From the NCBI GenBank assembly GCA_948146395.1, contig OX411543.1, positions 61,250,176 to 61,314,175 of the forward strand: DNA of 64,000 nucleotides, read 5' to 3'. Positions 1 to 12,900 of the stretch are shown in pieces. This stretch comes from Fragum whitleyi (taxonomy: Eukaryota > Mollusca > Bivalvia > Cardiida > Cardiidae). The translations under genes were made by a program, and so were the position numbers. The notes under the pieces are model-generated. The model was not told where the DNA came from. It did not search any database and saw only the letters and a program-made list of their open reading frames with translations. Position 1 is the stretch's first letter. Each line of letters begins with the position of its first letter.

Positions 1-347
1 TGCCTTAGGTCACATTTGAGATTGTTTGAAATTTTGCTCACATGCTCTTTTAAACAATGTTGCAATTTTTTTGCATGCAACCCTTTGAAATTTTTTTAGA
101 AAATCTCACTCATAAGCTATCTAAAAAATGTTATGATTTCTTTGCATGCAGCCCTAACTACGTTTAAGGCTAAAATAACTTCAGTTGATATAACCTGATT
201 TATCTATTGTATTTCCTTTCTTTCCTTTCAAAGCTCTTTTACAAAATGATTGACTTCTTTGCATGTACCCCTTAACATGTATTAGTCTATAACTTAAGTT
301 AATATAATTTTATTTGTGTATCTAATTTGCTTTCTTTTCTTTTCAAG

Positions 348-386
348 GCGAAGTCAGCTGCATCAAAGAATAGTGCTAAAGAGATA
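348..386 (+). CDS. Possible small upstream exon of the WDR93-like gene
   Basis: A strong polypyrimidine tract ends in CAAG at 344-347. The 39 bases after it read AKSAASKNSAKEI with no stop, and a GTAATA donor follows at 387. Phase 0 at both ends would fit the next exon at 3874. The peptide is low-complexity and lysine/serine-rich, with no recognisable domain, so this is a weak call based only on splice-site shape and phase. Confidence 0.25.
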
Positions 387-1480
387 GTAATACTTCTTTC
401 ATTTGAGAATATATTCTATTAAATAGGCAACTAACATTTTATTTTGCTGCTACTGTAATTGCCCTAAGGACAGATAGGGCTGAGCAAACATCGTAGACCC
501 AGATGAGACTACTCCTCAAGGAACAGTTTGATCAGGGGTTGCAATGCTTCTCACTCAGCTTCTTTTGGACATGTTAAGATCCTACTCTCCAAAAAAGACC
601 AATATTTGTGGGTGTTCAAAATCTTAGGGTATTTACATAAACTTAAAATGCATTTCATTTTGTCCATGATATATTTAAGCATTTGCTGGATAAAGATTTC
701 ATTAATACTTAACAGATCCTATGTTGTTGGTACATATTTGTTTGTCGCACACAGACAATTCAACTTTTTACTGAAATCACAGGTCTTCATTGAGAATTTA
801 CTATTACATCCTGTTATTGTGATTTCTTCTTTGTAAATGGACCATGAGGTAAATAAATGTAATCTAAATTGCTAGATAACACGGTATTTTGTCCTTTGCT
901 TAGGATGGTAATAGCAAAAATTTAGTCCAAGATTATTTACATTTGTTATGCTACTTCATCCATATTCTGTGTAATTAATGAACTGGCAGGGCGGGGCTTA
1001 ACCGTGATGTAATTTGGGGAGTTTACTTTTCAATAGTTTTTGTTCATTCGAATTTTAGTTGGTAATCATCGTTAAAGCGTGCAAATAACTCTATCCTAAA
1101 ACCTACAGGATTCATGTGCTTTGAGAGAGTGAACACATTTCATTGTTTGGTTACCAAGGCCTTGAAACTTCAGCTTGATTAAGCTGATGTTACGAGGATT
1201 TGGTTATCAATCTACGATTTAAGGTCTTGAGTTATTTATGTCGACTCTCTTTAGAAGTAGGTAATTTCACATAAAGCTTATTTCCCCTAAAACCTTAAGT
1301 GCAATGACCTGTTACTTAGGTTCCACCCTGCTAGGGCATTAATCATGGATAATAGCTGGAGGGCAGATAGATTTTGTCCTTTCTGTTTGTCTGTGACACT
1401 GTTTGTCCACCAAAACCTTTAACAGTTGACCAAAACTTTTGATTTGTAAGTGAATGAGCTTCCATATATTGTATTTCGTA

Positions 1481-1559
1481 TCCATTGCTCAGGGGGAAAC
1501 AATTGTAACTGCCTATAATGTTTATAGGCAGTTACAACTGTTTTGTACAGAGCCATTGA
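1481..1559. mobile_element. Foldback element, GTAACTGCCTATA core (copy H1)
   Basis: Near-perfect palindrome whose arms read ...TTGTAACTGCCTATA and TATAGGCAGTTACAA, with outer GCTCAG and CTGAGC-like ends. One of six copies in the window (others at 3437, 13438, 32779, 43849, 49931). Too short to code for anything. Confidence 0.7.
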
Positions 1560-1939
1560 TATGTGCATAACTTTCTGTTGGTACATGCATTTAAGTAAAG
1601 GTTTTCTGTCAAGGTCAAGATTATTTTTCAAGGTCAAATATGTGTAAATATAGAACTTTCACATTGGCCAAAACATCAAACCAATCTTTCTGAAAAATGG
1701 CAGGAGTATGATATTTGACAGACCCACCTTACTTTTTTTTTAATTTAATTTCTGGAACATATTTTTTCATTATCAATAGCTGTTTGAAATTCAGCTTTGC
1801 TTGTATTTGCTATAAAATAGTTTCAATGGCTTTTTGGTAACATATATAAGCTATCTTAACAAGAGTTATAAGAATTATTTAACAATATATTTGTTTATTA
1901 TCAACAGTCTAAATGTTGAATCACTTGCCTTGTTATTTT

Positions 1940-2975
1940 TTCTTAGTTCTGATTGGCCAAAAAAAATGGGTGTGGCAGGTCGGGGCATTTTTTCACTTTG
2001 AAATCCTTGATTAGCGTTTTCCCTGATATACTTGGCCTCTTTCAATGAAACTTTAGCAGAATGTTCCTTAGGTGACCCTCTTCAAAAATTATGCGCAAAA
2101 TTCTGAATGGCCAATAAATATGAGCGTTGCCAGGAGGGGCTTAATTTGAGCTCAAATCTTTGAGCAACATCTCCTCCTGAACCGCTGGGCCTATTTCAAT
2201 GAAATTTTAACAGAATATTCCTTGTGTGACCCTCTTCAAAAATTGTTCAATTTTGATTGACACATATATGGGTGTTAGAGCGGAAATTATTTTAAGCCTG
2301 AAATCTTTGAACAACATTTTCTCCTTAATGTGACCGTGATGATTTAAATGAAATGTTACCAGAATGTTTGTTGGATGATCCTCTTCAAAATTTGTTTGCA
2401 AAACTAAGATTGGCCTAGAAAATATGGGTGTGGCAGGGTTGGGCTTATTTTGACCCTGATATCTTTGAAAGACATCTCCTCCGGATAACTGGGCCAATTT
2501 CAATTAAACTTTGCCAGAATGTTCCTTGGTTGACCCTATCCTAAAATTGTTTGCAAAATTATGATCCATGTGGTCCATAATTATGGGATTGGCAGGGCGT
2601 GGCTTATTTTTAGCCAGAAATCTTTGAACAACATCTCATGAACCACTAGATTGATATCAATCAAACTTTACCTGAATGTTTCTCGTATGACCCTCTTCAA
2701 ATCTTTTTCACAAAATTTTGATAGGCCCATTAATATGGGCTTGGCAGGGAGGGGCTTATTTCAAGCTGGATATCTTTAAAATATATTCTCCTCAATAACC
2801 AATGGGTGGGTAGGTTCTATTTTCATTTTGAATTTCTGGAATAACATCATTTCAACAACTTGGCAAATGTGAATCAAACTTTGCCAGAAAGTAAACTTTG
2901 GTGAGATCCACCAGACCAATGAAATTCAGTTGAGCGGTTAAGGGCCATTTTGGCACTCTTGATTTCAAAAATTAT
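1940..2975 (+). mobile_element. Pearl-like element, internal repeat array and 3' end
   Basis: About seven tandem copies of a ~110-130 bp unit containing GGGTGTGGCAGG...GGGGCTTATTT...CTCCTC...CCAGAATGTTCCTTGGGTGACCCTC. Ends with GAGCGGTTAAGGGCCATTTT and a CTCTTG-like terminus. The 5' palindromic head is not recognisable. Same unit as at 7242, 24692 and 37347. Open frames here are repeat-derived. Confidence 0.65.
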
Positions 2976-3436
2976 GTCTCAGGTGGGTTTTTTTGTGGTA
3001 TATACATATTCTTGTAGGTTAGTAAGATTTTGTATTTTTAAAGTAGATGCACAGTTCTTTTAGATTCTTTTAGATAATAAAACAGTTGATGTATAGTTCA
3101 TTTTGGTAATGTATCCGTTTTCTTGACAGCAAGGTTTTGAATGAATTTATTTTTCTAATCTATGATTGGTCAAAAAACAATGGTACTTTAAATGGAACTG
3201 ATTTACAGATTTTTTTTTCATAGTGAAATCATAGAAGAATTTCTTATCAGAATTCAATTTGATTGCATTGAATTAGTACATGAATGTTCTTTAAGATATT
3301 CTAAATAATGTTGAATACTTGAGAGTCACAGCCTTTTAATTTTCTAATTGAGATTAATTTTAATGCTAATTGACTGAGACAGAGCTGCTAAATATCACTT
3401 TCTTGTTATCTTATGGAATTTTTTTGTAGGTGAGTT

Positions 3437-3512
3437 TGATGGCTCAGCGCAAAATAGTAGTAACTGCCTATATGTTTATAGGCAGTTACAACTGTTCCAC
3501 ACTGAGCCATCA
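3437..3512. mobile_element. Foldback element, GTAACTGCCTATA core (copy H2)
   Basis: Palindrome GATGGCTCAGCGC ... GTAACTGCCTATA/TATAGGCAGTTAC ... CACTGAGCCATC. Outer arms (GATGGCTCAG / CTGAGCCATC) are intact here, which defines the terminal inverted repeat of this family. Confidence 0.75.
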
Positions 3513-3873
3513 AGTTGTCTCTCTAAAATATAGTTCTCTTAAATTATCAGTATATTCAGGTTTATGAAGGAAAATAGGCATTCAATTGTTTCAAGTTGTT
3601 AAGATATGTAATAAAAATGAATATTTTTAAAAAATGTTAGTATACAAGTATATTAAAGGTTTGTTGATATCAGTGCTGTTCAAAATTTACTTTGGAAGGG
3701 TTGGCTAAGAAATAAATGCCAACAATTCAAAAATAGTTATGAGACTTCAATCACTTCAGTTTAATGCTTAAGGCGTGCAGCCAGAACTTTTATAAAATCT
3801 TTCTATTAGGCTTTGGTTGCCTACACAAAATCACTCAAACTTATTTCCTAATACATTTACTTTTTATTGACAG

Positions 3874-3949
3874 GACCCCTTATCAGGTGATTACAAATTT
3901 GCTGCACCTCAACTCATTATGAAGATTAATCCACCTCCACAAATTTCTG
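3874..3949 (+). CDS. WDR93: WDR93-like gene, candidate exon (DPLSGDYKF...)
   Basis: Acceptor TTATTGACAG at 3864-3873, donor GTAAAT at 3950. Only one of the three frames is open; it reads DPLSGDYKFAAPQ then a stretch ending INPPPQIS plus one base. The final single base does not join in frame to the exon at 4872 (all acceptors there are phase 0), so either an exon of length 3n+2 lies between them or this is not part of the transcript. Confidence 0.45.
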
Positions 3950-6900
3950 GTAAATATTATTCTGATCTGTATTGAGATTTTATTTGTGCAGGATCAACTT
4001 TAAATAATCTTAATTGATAAAGTAAGCGAGAGAGCTGTGTATTACCAAAATTTCATATTTGACAGTTATATGGCACCTTGCTCGAATTCAGATCCAATCA
4101 TAAAAAAAAAATATATATATATAAAAAAGAAAACGATAGTATCCTATAAATTGTATCAGCCTTTATAAAAAATAAAACACTCCATAAAAACAACATTGAA
4201 TATACTTGTTTCCAGGGGCCCGTTTTACTAAGCTTCTTACGACAAAATTAATCGTAAGTCAGTAATCACAAATTGTACCTGGTGTTTTTATTCATAGTTA
4301 GATTCTGCCTTGCAATATGTCATAGGAATCATCTTTGGAAGACAATTCCAATGAGATGATGCATGGAAAAATTCCATATGTAGTTACTACTGTAGAAGCA
4401 ATTTTTATTTTTGACTTACACAAAATGGTAACATCCCATTTGGGCTACTCTCACTTCGTCTATTCCCATTTCGTCTAAGATTTTGCGCACTAGTCCCATT
4501 TTGTCAACTCCTGTTTTGCTCAAGTGTCCCATTTCGTCTACTTTTATACTTTTTTTTTTTTTTTAAGGTTTTAAATTGTCTTTATGCCTCCGCTAAAAAT
4601 AATCATAAGAAGTTTAGTAAAACAGGCCCCAGGTCATTACTTTAGGTTTGTTGTTTAACCATTCTCGTGCTGTTTGCAACATACTCCTATTGTATACAAA
4701 GCTTGGGCAGAGAGTGCAGACTAAGATCAGACTGCACACATGTGCAGTCTGATCTTAGCCTACGCTGTCTGCATTCCGAAAGATTATTGTAGGGTAAAAA
4801 GCATGAGAAAACATGGTAGAAATGTTCCAAAAATTTAACAATTCTTTAAAATCAAAATTTAAATATAGCAGGATAAGGAGCAACTGTTCATGCCTGTATA
4901 TTCTGTACATACAGGTGCTTCATTTACCAACCTCCATGCCACATGTCAAAAGGTAGAGGGAGGAGACGTTGTGGGTACAGGACAAAACTACCTGTTTACG
5001 CAGGCCCATCTTGAGATGAGGAAGAATGTATTTGACAGCATCCATGAAAATCTCCTCAAATATCTGCCACAGGACGAGGAAAACCAGGCTGTTCAACAGT
5101 AAGTTAAAATTTAGAAGAAACCCAAGGTATATCGTAAATGTTGTTGTTATTGTGGTCATCATCATGCGAAAAATTTTAGTAAAAGGGTTATTTGTACTGC
5201 CTTGCGGATCCGCTCCGGTCTTGAATTACTTCCGAGGTCGTTGTACCCTAAAATAGTCCGGTTAGAAAAAATGATGTGCTCCTTTTGCCACACTGTTTTA
5301 ATGTTTAAGTAAGAGTGAAGTGTATGAAATGAGGTTCAGCTAAGTGCCAAACCTCTTCTACATTCCATGCATGAAATAAAATGCACTTAGGTGCAAACCA
5401 TTTTTCTTGGAGCCTGACCCTTGATGGAGGTACCCAAGTCTGTGTACACTTTCCTACCGAGAGAATTTTTAGGATAGTTGTGCGCAATGGAAAATTTTAT
5501 CCTGCAAGGTACTGTTTTCGGGAGATGATATTCAAGAGTATATAACCCTTTTTAAGCGGCACTAAGTTATTAAGCCCAAATTTGATTTTTAAAGGAGCTA
5601 CAGACTGTCAAAATGTGCAAATTTACTGTATAATTTAACATGGCCAAAACAGATAGGAGTGTAACCATACAAGCTAGCTTTCATAGGTACATTGTAGATC
5701 AATCACTACGGGACAGAAAGGTCCCAGTTCTAATTCTGATGCTGTGAAATATTTAATTGTCGATTACATTTGGCGCATATTAAAAAGAGTATCCTTAACC
5801 TTTTCCTGTTTTACAAAATTTTGGACCTGTCCAAATTCAAAGGTTTTGCAGACGAAAATTAAAAGTGGATTTAATTTGAAAAATAACCATTCAGTAGGGT
5901 TTAAAATAGTGTGGAAAAAGAAGAAATTGCTTGTCAGAACAATTTCTTCTTTTTATGCCCCCATATCGAGAGATCGGGGGCATATTGTTTTACTCATGTC
6001 CGTCTGTCTCTCTGTCCGTCCGTCTGTCCGTCCTTCTGTCCGAAAACTTAACCAAACTTAAACTTTGCCTTATCGAGAGATCGCTGTTAAGGGGGCATTC
6101 GTGTTTCACAAACACTTCTTGTTTTATAATGTTTTCTCAATCATTTAATCACAGGCAAGTAAAACGCAAGGATTAAACAGCAAAGGGTTAAATATCAAAG
6201 GGATTTGCCCTTTTTAGCTCACCGGGACAAAAGTCTTTGAAGAGCTTGTGTCATACCCTTGGATGTCAGCGTTGGTGTCGGAGTCCGCATTAGGTTAAAT
6301 TTTAATACCCCCCACCTACGAAGTAGAGGGGGGTATATTGGTTTCACCATTACTGTCTGTCCGCCCGTCTGCCCATCGGTCTGTCTGTAGACCTTTTCGT
6401 TTCCGAACTCTAACTCGAGAACCAAGCCACCAACAATCATGAAACATTATGCAAATGTTGCTTATGACCAGAGGAAGTGCCCTATTGTTTTTAGGTCACA
6501 TAGGTCAAAGTTCAAGGTCACAGTCAAGTTTTGTTCAATTTTTGATTCCAGACCTTAACTCAAAAATCAAGCAACCCAGAATCATGCAACTTTATGCAAA
6601 TACTGCTCATGACCCAAGGAAGTGCCCTATCGTTTTTAGGTCACATAGGCCAAAGGTCAAGGTCACGGTCAATTTTTGTTCAATTTTCATTTCCTGACTC
6701 TTATTCAAGTACCACGCGACCTACAATCATGATACTTCATGCAAATGCTGCATATGACCTCAATATTTGTTACAAACACATCCTGCACTAATAGCACTTG
6801 CATTTTGATAAAGTGCTTGTGGGGGGTATAAGTCCCCTCTGAGACAGTTCTAGATTTTTTATCTATCAATATTAATCTTAGAGGCTTTATATTTTACATG

Positions 6901-9900
6901 AACACTCATTAGGTTATAGGCTTATTATGACCTCATACACAAACTCACCGGGTGATGGGCTTTCACCAGAAACCAAGGTCCTTGATGATTTGACCTTGAC
7001 CTTTTATATACTTAAAAAAACTTTAACAAAAAAACTTTAACCTTGCTTATATTTTTTGTGTGCTTATACCTATGACCATTATACCTTTATTTCTTTCTTA
7101 TTTCTAAATCAGACTGATATATATGTTAGATCATATTATAAATTGATCTTGAACTTAGATCTTTGGTCAGGCACTGTTTGTGACAAGCAGCAGTTTGGGC
7201 AAGCTACGATGTCGCTGGGCAACTCTTATTTTACTTAGTTTTTAGCTCCACTGGCCGAAGGCCAGCGAGCTATTGTCATGGCGGGGTGTCCGTTTGCGTC
7301 CATGTGTACGTCTGTGCATGCGTAACTTTTCTTTAAACATCTTCTCCTCCTAAACCAATGGATGGATTTTGTCGAAATTTGGCCAATATGTTCCTTAGAT
7401 GACCCTCTTTTAAAGTTGTTCAAGAAATTTGGATTGACCCCCAAATATGGGCTTGGCAGGGTGGGGCTTATTTTGACCCCGAAATCTTTGAACAACATCT
7501 CCTCCTGAACCATTGGGCCGTTTTCAATGAAACTTTACCAGAATGTTCCTTGTGTGACCCTCTTCTAGAGTTGTTAAAGAAGCAGGGTGAGGCTTGTTTT
7601 GACCCTGAAATCTTTGAATGACATCTCCTCCTGATCCATTCGGCAGATTTCAATGAAACTGTACCAGAATGTTCCTTGGGTGACCCTCTTCTAGAGTTGT
7701 TCAAGAAATTTTGATTGACCCCCAAATATGGGCGTGGCAGGGTGGGGCTTATTTTGACCCCGATATCTTTGACTGATATCTCCTCCTGAACCATTGGGCA
7801 GATTTCAATGAAACTTTACCAGAATGGTCCTGTGGTGACCCTCTTCCAAAGTTGTTCAAGAAATTTGGATTGACCCCCAAATATGGGCGTGGCAGGGTGG
7901 GGCTTATTTTGAGTCTGAATTCTTGAAATGATATCTCCTCCTGAACCATTGGACTGATTTCAACGAAACTTTATCAGGGTGACCCTCTTCTAAAGTTGTT
8001 CAAGAAATTCAGATTGACCCCCAAATATGGGCATGACAGGGCGTGGATTATTTTGACCCCAAAATCTATGAACAACATCTCATCCTGAACCACTGGGTGG
8101 AATTCAATGTTACTTTATCAGAATGTTCCTGTGGCAACCCTCTTCCAAAGCTGTCCAAGAAATTTTGGGTTAACCCTAAATATGGGTGTGGTATGGCGGG
8201 GCTTATTTTGTCCCAAAATATTGGCTGGTAGGGCAGGGCTTATTTTGAGTCTGAAATCTTGAAATGATATCTCCTCCTGAGCCTTAGGATCGATTTCAAT
8301 AAAACTTTACCAGAAAGTTCCTTGAATGACCCTCTTCAAAAATTGTTCAAGAAATTTTGATTGGATAAGATCCACTGGATCAATAAAATTTTGGTGAGCG
8401 GTTTAGGGCCATTCTGGTCCTCTTGTTTTTAAGTGATATCTAAATAGTTTTTCTTTGTAATTTTACATATTAGTTAAATAAGTTCATTTCTTCATAATTA
8501 AGTCAGTTCAACATAGAAAAAGTGGGAATTCCTTCTGAATGCTGGTGACTTTCATTACCTAGCTTATATTTTCAATATTTCTCTTTCTAATCTTGAGATT
8601 TTTTAGCCAGTGGAGCAATACAGGCCCTCTTGGGCCTCTTGTTTTATCCACTACCCCACATTCAAAGGCTAAGGGTAGGCTCTCATAGGCGGTGCTCTTA
8701 TCAATCTTATTATACAGAGGTAACAAATTATATGGCATTACCTATCACAAGACTTATCTTAAAGATTGAATATTGATATTAAGCTTTAAGTTGATGCTGG
8801 GGTATCAAGCAAAGGAGAGAATGTTTTTGTTTTCATGAAGATATGAAACGAAAACATCTTATCACAAAGTATATATATGCAAAGCTAAAGGGTGAATATT
8901 TAATATATTTTGAGACATGTTTGTGCAAGCATACAAAATGAATGCATTCTCAAAATTATTTTCATTCGAGTATTGGACTGATTTTTAAACAAATGAATAC
9001 TTGTTTTAGATGAAGGGAACTATTTTAGTTTGATTTTGATTCAATTCTAGAAATAGAGGATATTGAATGAGTGGTCATGAAATAGCAAATTTATTAAACA
9101 AGTCATCTATAAACAGATAAAAAGGAGGCTACACAGAGTTTTTGTCTGTTTTAGATGACGAGTTTAATAAATTCGGTATTCCATGAGCACAAATTTTATA
9201 TTCTATTTATAATTTGACTGGAATGTTTGCGAAAAATTGTCAACATTCTAAAAATTTGCCATTTCAATTTTTCTGCGATATACATTATGACATCATTTTT
9301 GCGGTTAGAAAATAGTGTTGCAGAGCTTATTGGCAATGATATTCCATTAATGTAATAACACCCATGTAATATCAAAAATATTCAACAGGGTTATTTAACT
9401 CCCGCGACAAAGGTTATATTACAATATCTTATTCCAGGTATCCAAACTTCCATTTTCTCATACCTGGTCGGATGCTCCCTATGGGCTTGGAGCAACCAAC
9501 ATTACAAGGTAAGTGACAATTTCTGTCCAAAATTACAAATGAAGGGGTTAATGCAAAACTATTGTAAAAATCTTGTATGCTCTTACTGATTCATTTTATC
9601 TATTAACCACTCAAAAATTAGTTAATTACTCAAAGTATAATAAAGTCCATCTTGCTGGAGCAATTACATCGATGAAGTGACCATTATTATTGAGCCACCA
9701 CTTCCAAAATCCTTTTCTTCAAATCAAAGTATCTTAAAATGCAGATATTATTGATCTAAAAATTATTGTAAATGAATCCTGTGTTGTTTAAACCCATTAG
9801 AGTTGTTTAAATTAGATGATTCCATCGAGTTTTAACAAAATAGGATTTTTCTTTATTTGTTTGTTTTGAATGGGGTTTAACGCTGCTGTCAACAATCTGT

Positions 9901-12900
9901 CAGTTATATGACGGAAACTGGAGCATCTAACAATGGATTCTGGTATTTCTCACACCAGTACCACCATTAAATCCTTTCCTAGCCTCCAGCTGCTGAAAGC
10001 CACGTTAAACCTGTCCTCATTCAAACAAACAAACAAAATGACCTTTGGGGATGTCCAAAACCAGAGATAAAAACAATTTAATATTTACAAAATTTCATCT
10101 GACTTAGTGCAGAGATATAAACAATTTGAGCCTGTGCGTGAGATTTCCGACAATTACAAGTATGCGCAAAGCAAAGAATCTGACCAGCCTGTGCATCCGC
10201 ACACTCTGACCAGAGTCTTCACTATACGTTTAGTAGATAGATAAGGTCTCAAAGTAGCTGTATTTTGGTCTAAAATTTTAATACTTAACAGGCCTTAAGG
10301 CAGTTAATATTATTGACAATAATATTAGATACCTATCTTCAATATTGACAGTATCATTAATCATGCATGGGAGATGTGGAAGATTGATCAATAATTACTG
10401 ATAAAAATTATATTGTCAATATTATTGAACATACATGGGCTTCTTTGGGTGAATAAATGTTTATTGAAACATTTAATGAAAGGTATGTTGAAATTTGCCA
10501 GATGAAAACAATGTTTCATTACTTTGAATGTATACAAGAAACACATATATCATTTTTACTCCATATGTTTTCTTCTATCTCTATTTATGAATAAAAGCTT
10601 CCTTGTAACTCATTCAGATGGTTTTAACTTGATGGATACAAAATAAAACTAAGGATATGTGACTCTTTAACCAATCATTTGTTTATCATAGGACGACCTA
10701 CCATTGTGGCTGTATGGTGGCCGGGCTCTAACAACCTGATCCAGTATTCATTGATTAAAACTTCCAAAGGTAAGCTTATATGATACAAGCACATCGGAGG
10801 CTTTCATTTCAAATTGCATTCTCTTTTGTCCGTTATTTGTCTTAATTTGGACCTTTTCTAATATTTTGAAAAATGTGAAAGGATTATTATCTTAGACCGA
10901 GATTATGAAACTTTTTCTCATTCTCAACTTTTTCTCTTACTTAGAATTTAAATAAATGGATGAATATAAAAGATATCATTAATAAGTTGTTACATATAAC
11001 AACTTTACATTATTATCTTTTATGTTTCTACATTTATCAAAGTATAACAGCTTTCAACAGCTCTAAGCTTTAATATTAAGCTGAATTTTAGAAAATCCTC
11101 AATGGAGCTTGAGAAAAGTTTTGTAATCTTGTGCCCTGAATGACTATGTTGAAGAAAGAAATAGATTACAAATGTATATAGATGCTTATGGTTAAATTGA
11201 AATAATATATTTGATTATGTCTTTTATGTGTGAGTTGGCCAAGCAATTGGTCAATGTAATTCATGTTCACTTAGTTCTTTGTCCACACCATGGAATTTTC
11301 TAGGATTTATTGAAATTGTCCTTTTGCAAATAATGTACGTTGTTTGAAATAGAGATCTTGCCTTTTCAGAGCCTTTCTTCATTTTTTACATACTTATTTT
11401 AAAACAAGTTTGTGGAAGCTATATAGAATTTGCACTGTTTGTTTGCCTGTCTGTCTACGTGTCTAGTGCTATAATACAAAATAACTTCTATATTTCATGA
11501 CAGATTTCCTCTTAAGTGTTTTTGTGTATATGGTGCCACTATTTTTTAAAAAATTCTTCAAAGAAGACGGGGATATATTGGTTTCACCCTGTCTGTCTTT
11601 CTGTCCATCCATCTGTCTGGCTGCCTGTAGACCTTTTTGTTTTCAGATTCTAACTCTAGAACCAAATGGCCTAGAAACAGGAAACTTTATATAAGTGTTG
11701 CCCATGACCCAAGGGGTTGCCCTAACATTTTGAGTCATGAAGAAGAAAAATCAAGGTCACAATTGAACTTTGTTTGAAAAAAAAATTATTACGGAAATTG
11801 GATCACTGGTGGGTGGTATTATTCCCCTTTGAAACAGATCTAGTTTGATCATAGATTTTCTTCAAATTTTATGTGTTGATAAAATTCATCAGTATCTTGT
11901 ATGTCTTTAACTTTCAGTGTGTGAAATAAACTTTAGAAGTATAGTCCGTTTGACTTTTATATGGACTAACATTTTGCCGAAAATCTCAGAAATTAATTAA
12001 TGAAACGCATATTTTTCTTGTCATATCATATTTTCCAGCTAATACCATGACGAATTTTGTTTTTCAGAATTTTTGAATGTAAAATAATGATTTTGTCCGT
12101 CCGTCTACATGTTAACTTTCAGCATTTCATACCTACTTGTGACTGTATTAAACGGAACAGCGAATTGTATAACCAAAAATAGTACTGATTTGCATAGGGG
12201 CCGAGTCAAAAGAGTAAGATTTTAAGTGAATTGATTCATATAAAATCGAGTTTTTCAATAAAATTAAGTTTGTCGAAGATTTTTGCTTCGTTTATATATC
12301 AAATCTGTGTATATTCTCTCTTTCTTCAGAAACTGTTTGACCAGATATTTGATTATTGTTTTTATTTATTCTATGATGAACCCTATATTTACATGTTAAG
12401 ACCAATCAAAAAGCATTATTAATCGAAGTAGTTGGGAATTTCAAGAGGAAAACTTGATGGAAAGGCGAGTTATAACGGTAAAAATCACGTGCTATTTAAG
12501 TTTAAGATTACATGACCGTCGATATGCTAATTAGCATGTCCAAATAAGGAATAATGGACATTTCATCTGTCAAAAGTTTAGTATAAAACCACGTGTTTTT
12601 ACTATATATGTTGTAATTTTCTTACTACTGAACAGCCTCCATCACCCCATCACCGGACAAAGCGAAAATATTAACATTAACTAGATAGACAAAATCATTA
12701 TTTTGAAATCATTTTATTTTCAAAAAATATTTTTTGGAATGGTATTAAGCTGAAATTAAGATTTTTTTCTACATACAAATCCTTTATTCAAACGCAATTT
12801 TATGTAATTGATGAAAAGGTTGGTCCATATAGAAGTCAAACGGACTATACATTATTGTCAATTGACGACCAAAGTGTTGTACTGACAGCTTGAATAAATC

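Noticed and set aside
528..836. 102-codon frame as an exon
   Set aside because: Composition is typical of AT-rich noncoding DNA; no convincing acceptor and donor pair in phase with the WDR93-like exons.
4890..5102. Start codon at 4890 for the WDR93-like gene
   Set aside because: The open frame continues upstream to a good acceptor at 4871, and the family is expected to have more N-terminal sequence, so the Met is more likely internal.
7235..7949. Minus-strand proteins with PYLGVNPNFLNN repeats
   Set aside because: Translated pearl-like internal repeats. The same peptide appears at 38033-38218 in another copy; frames break within each unit.
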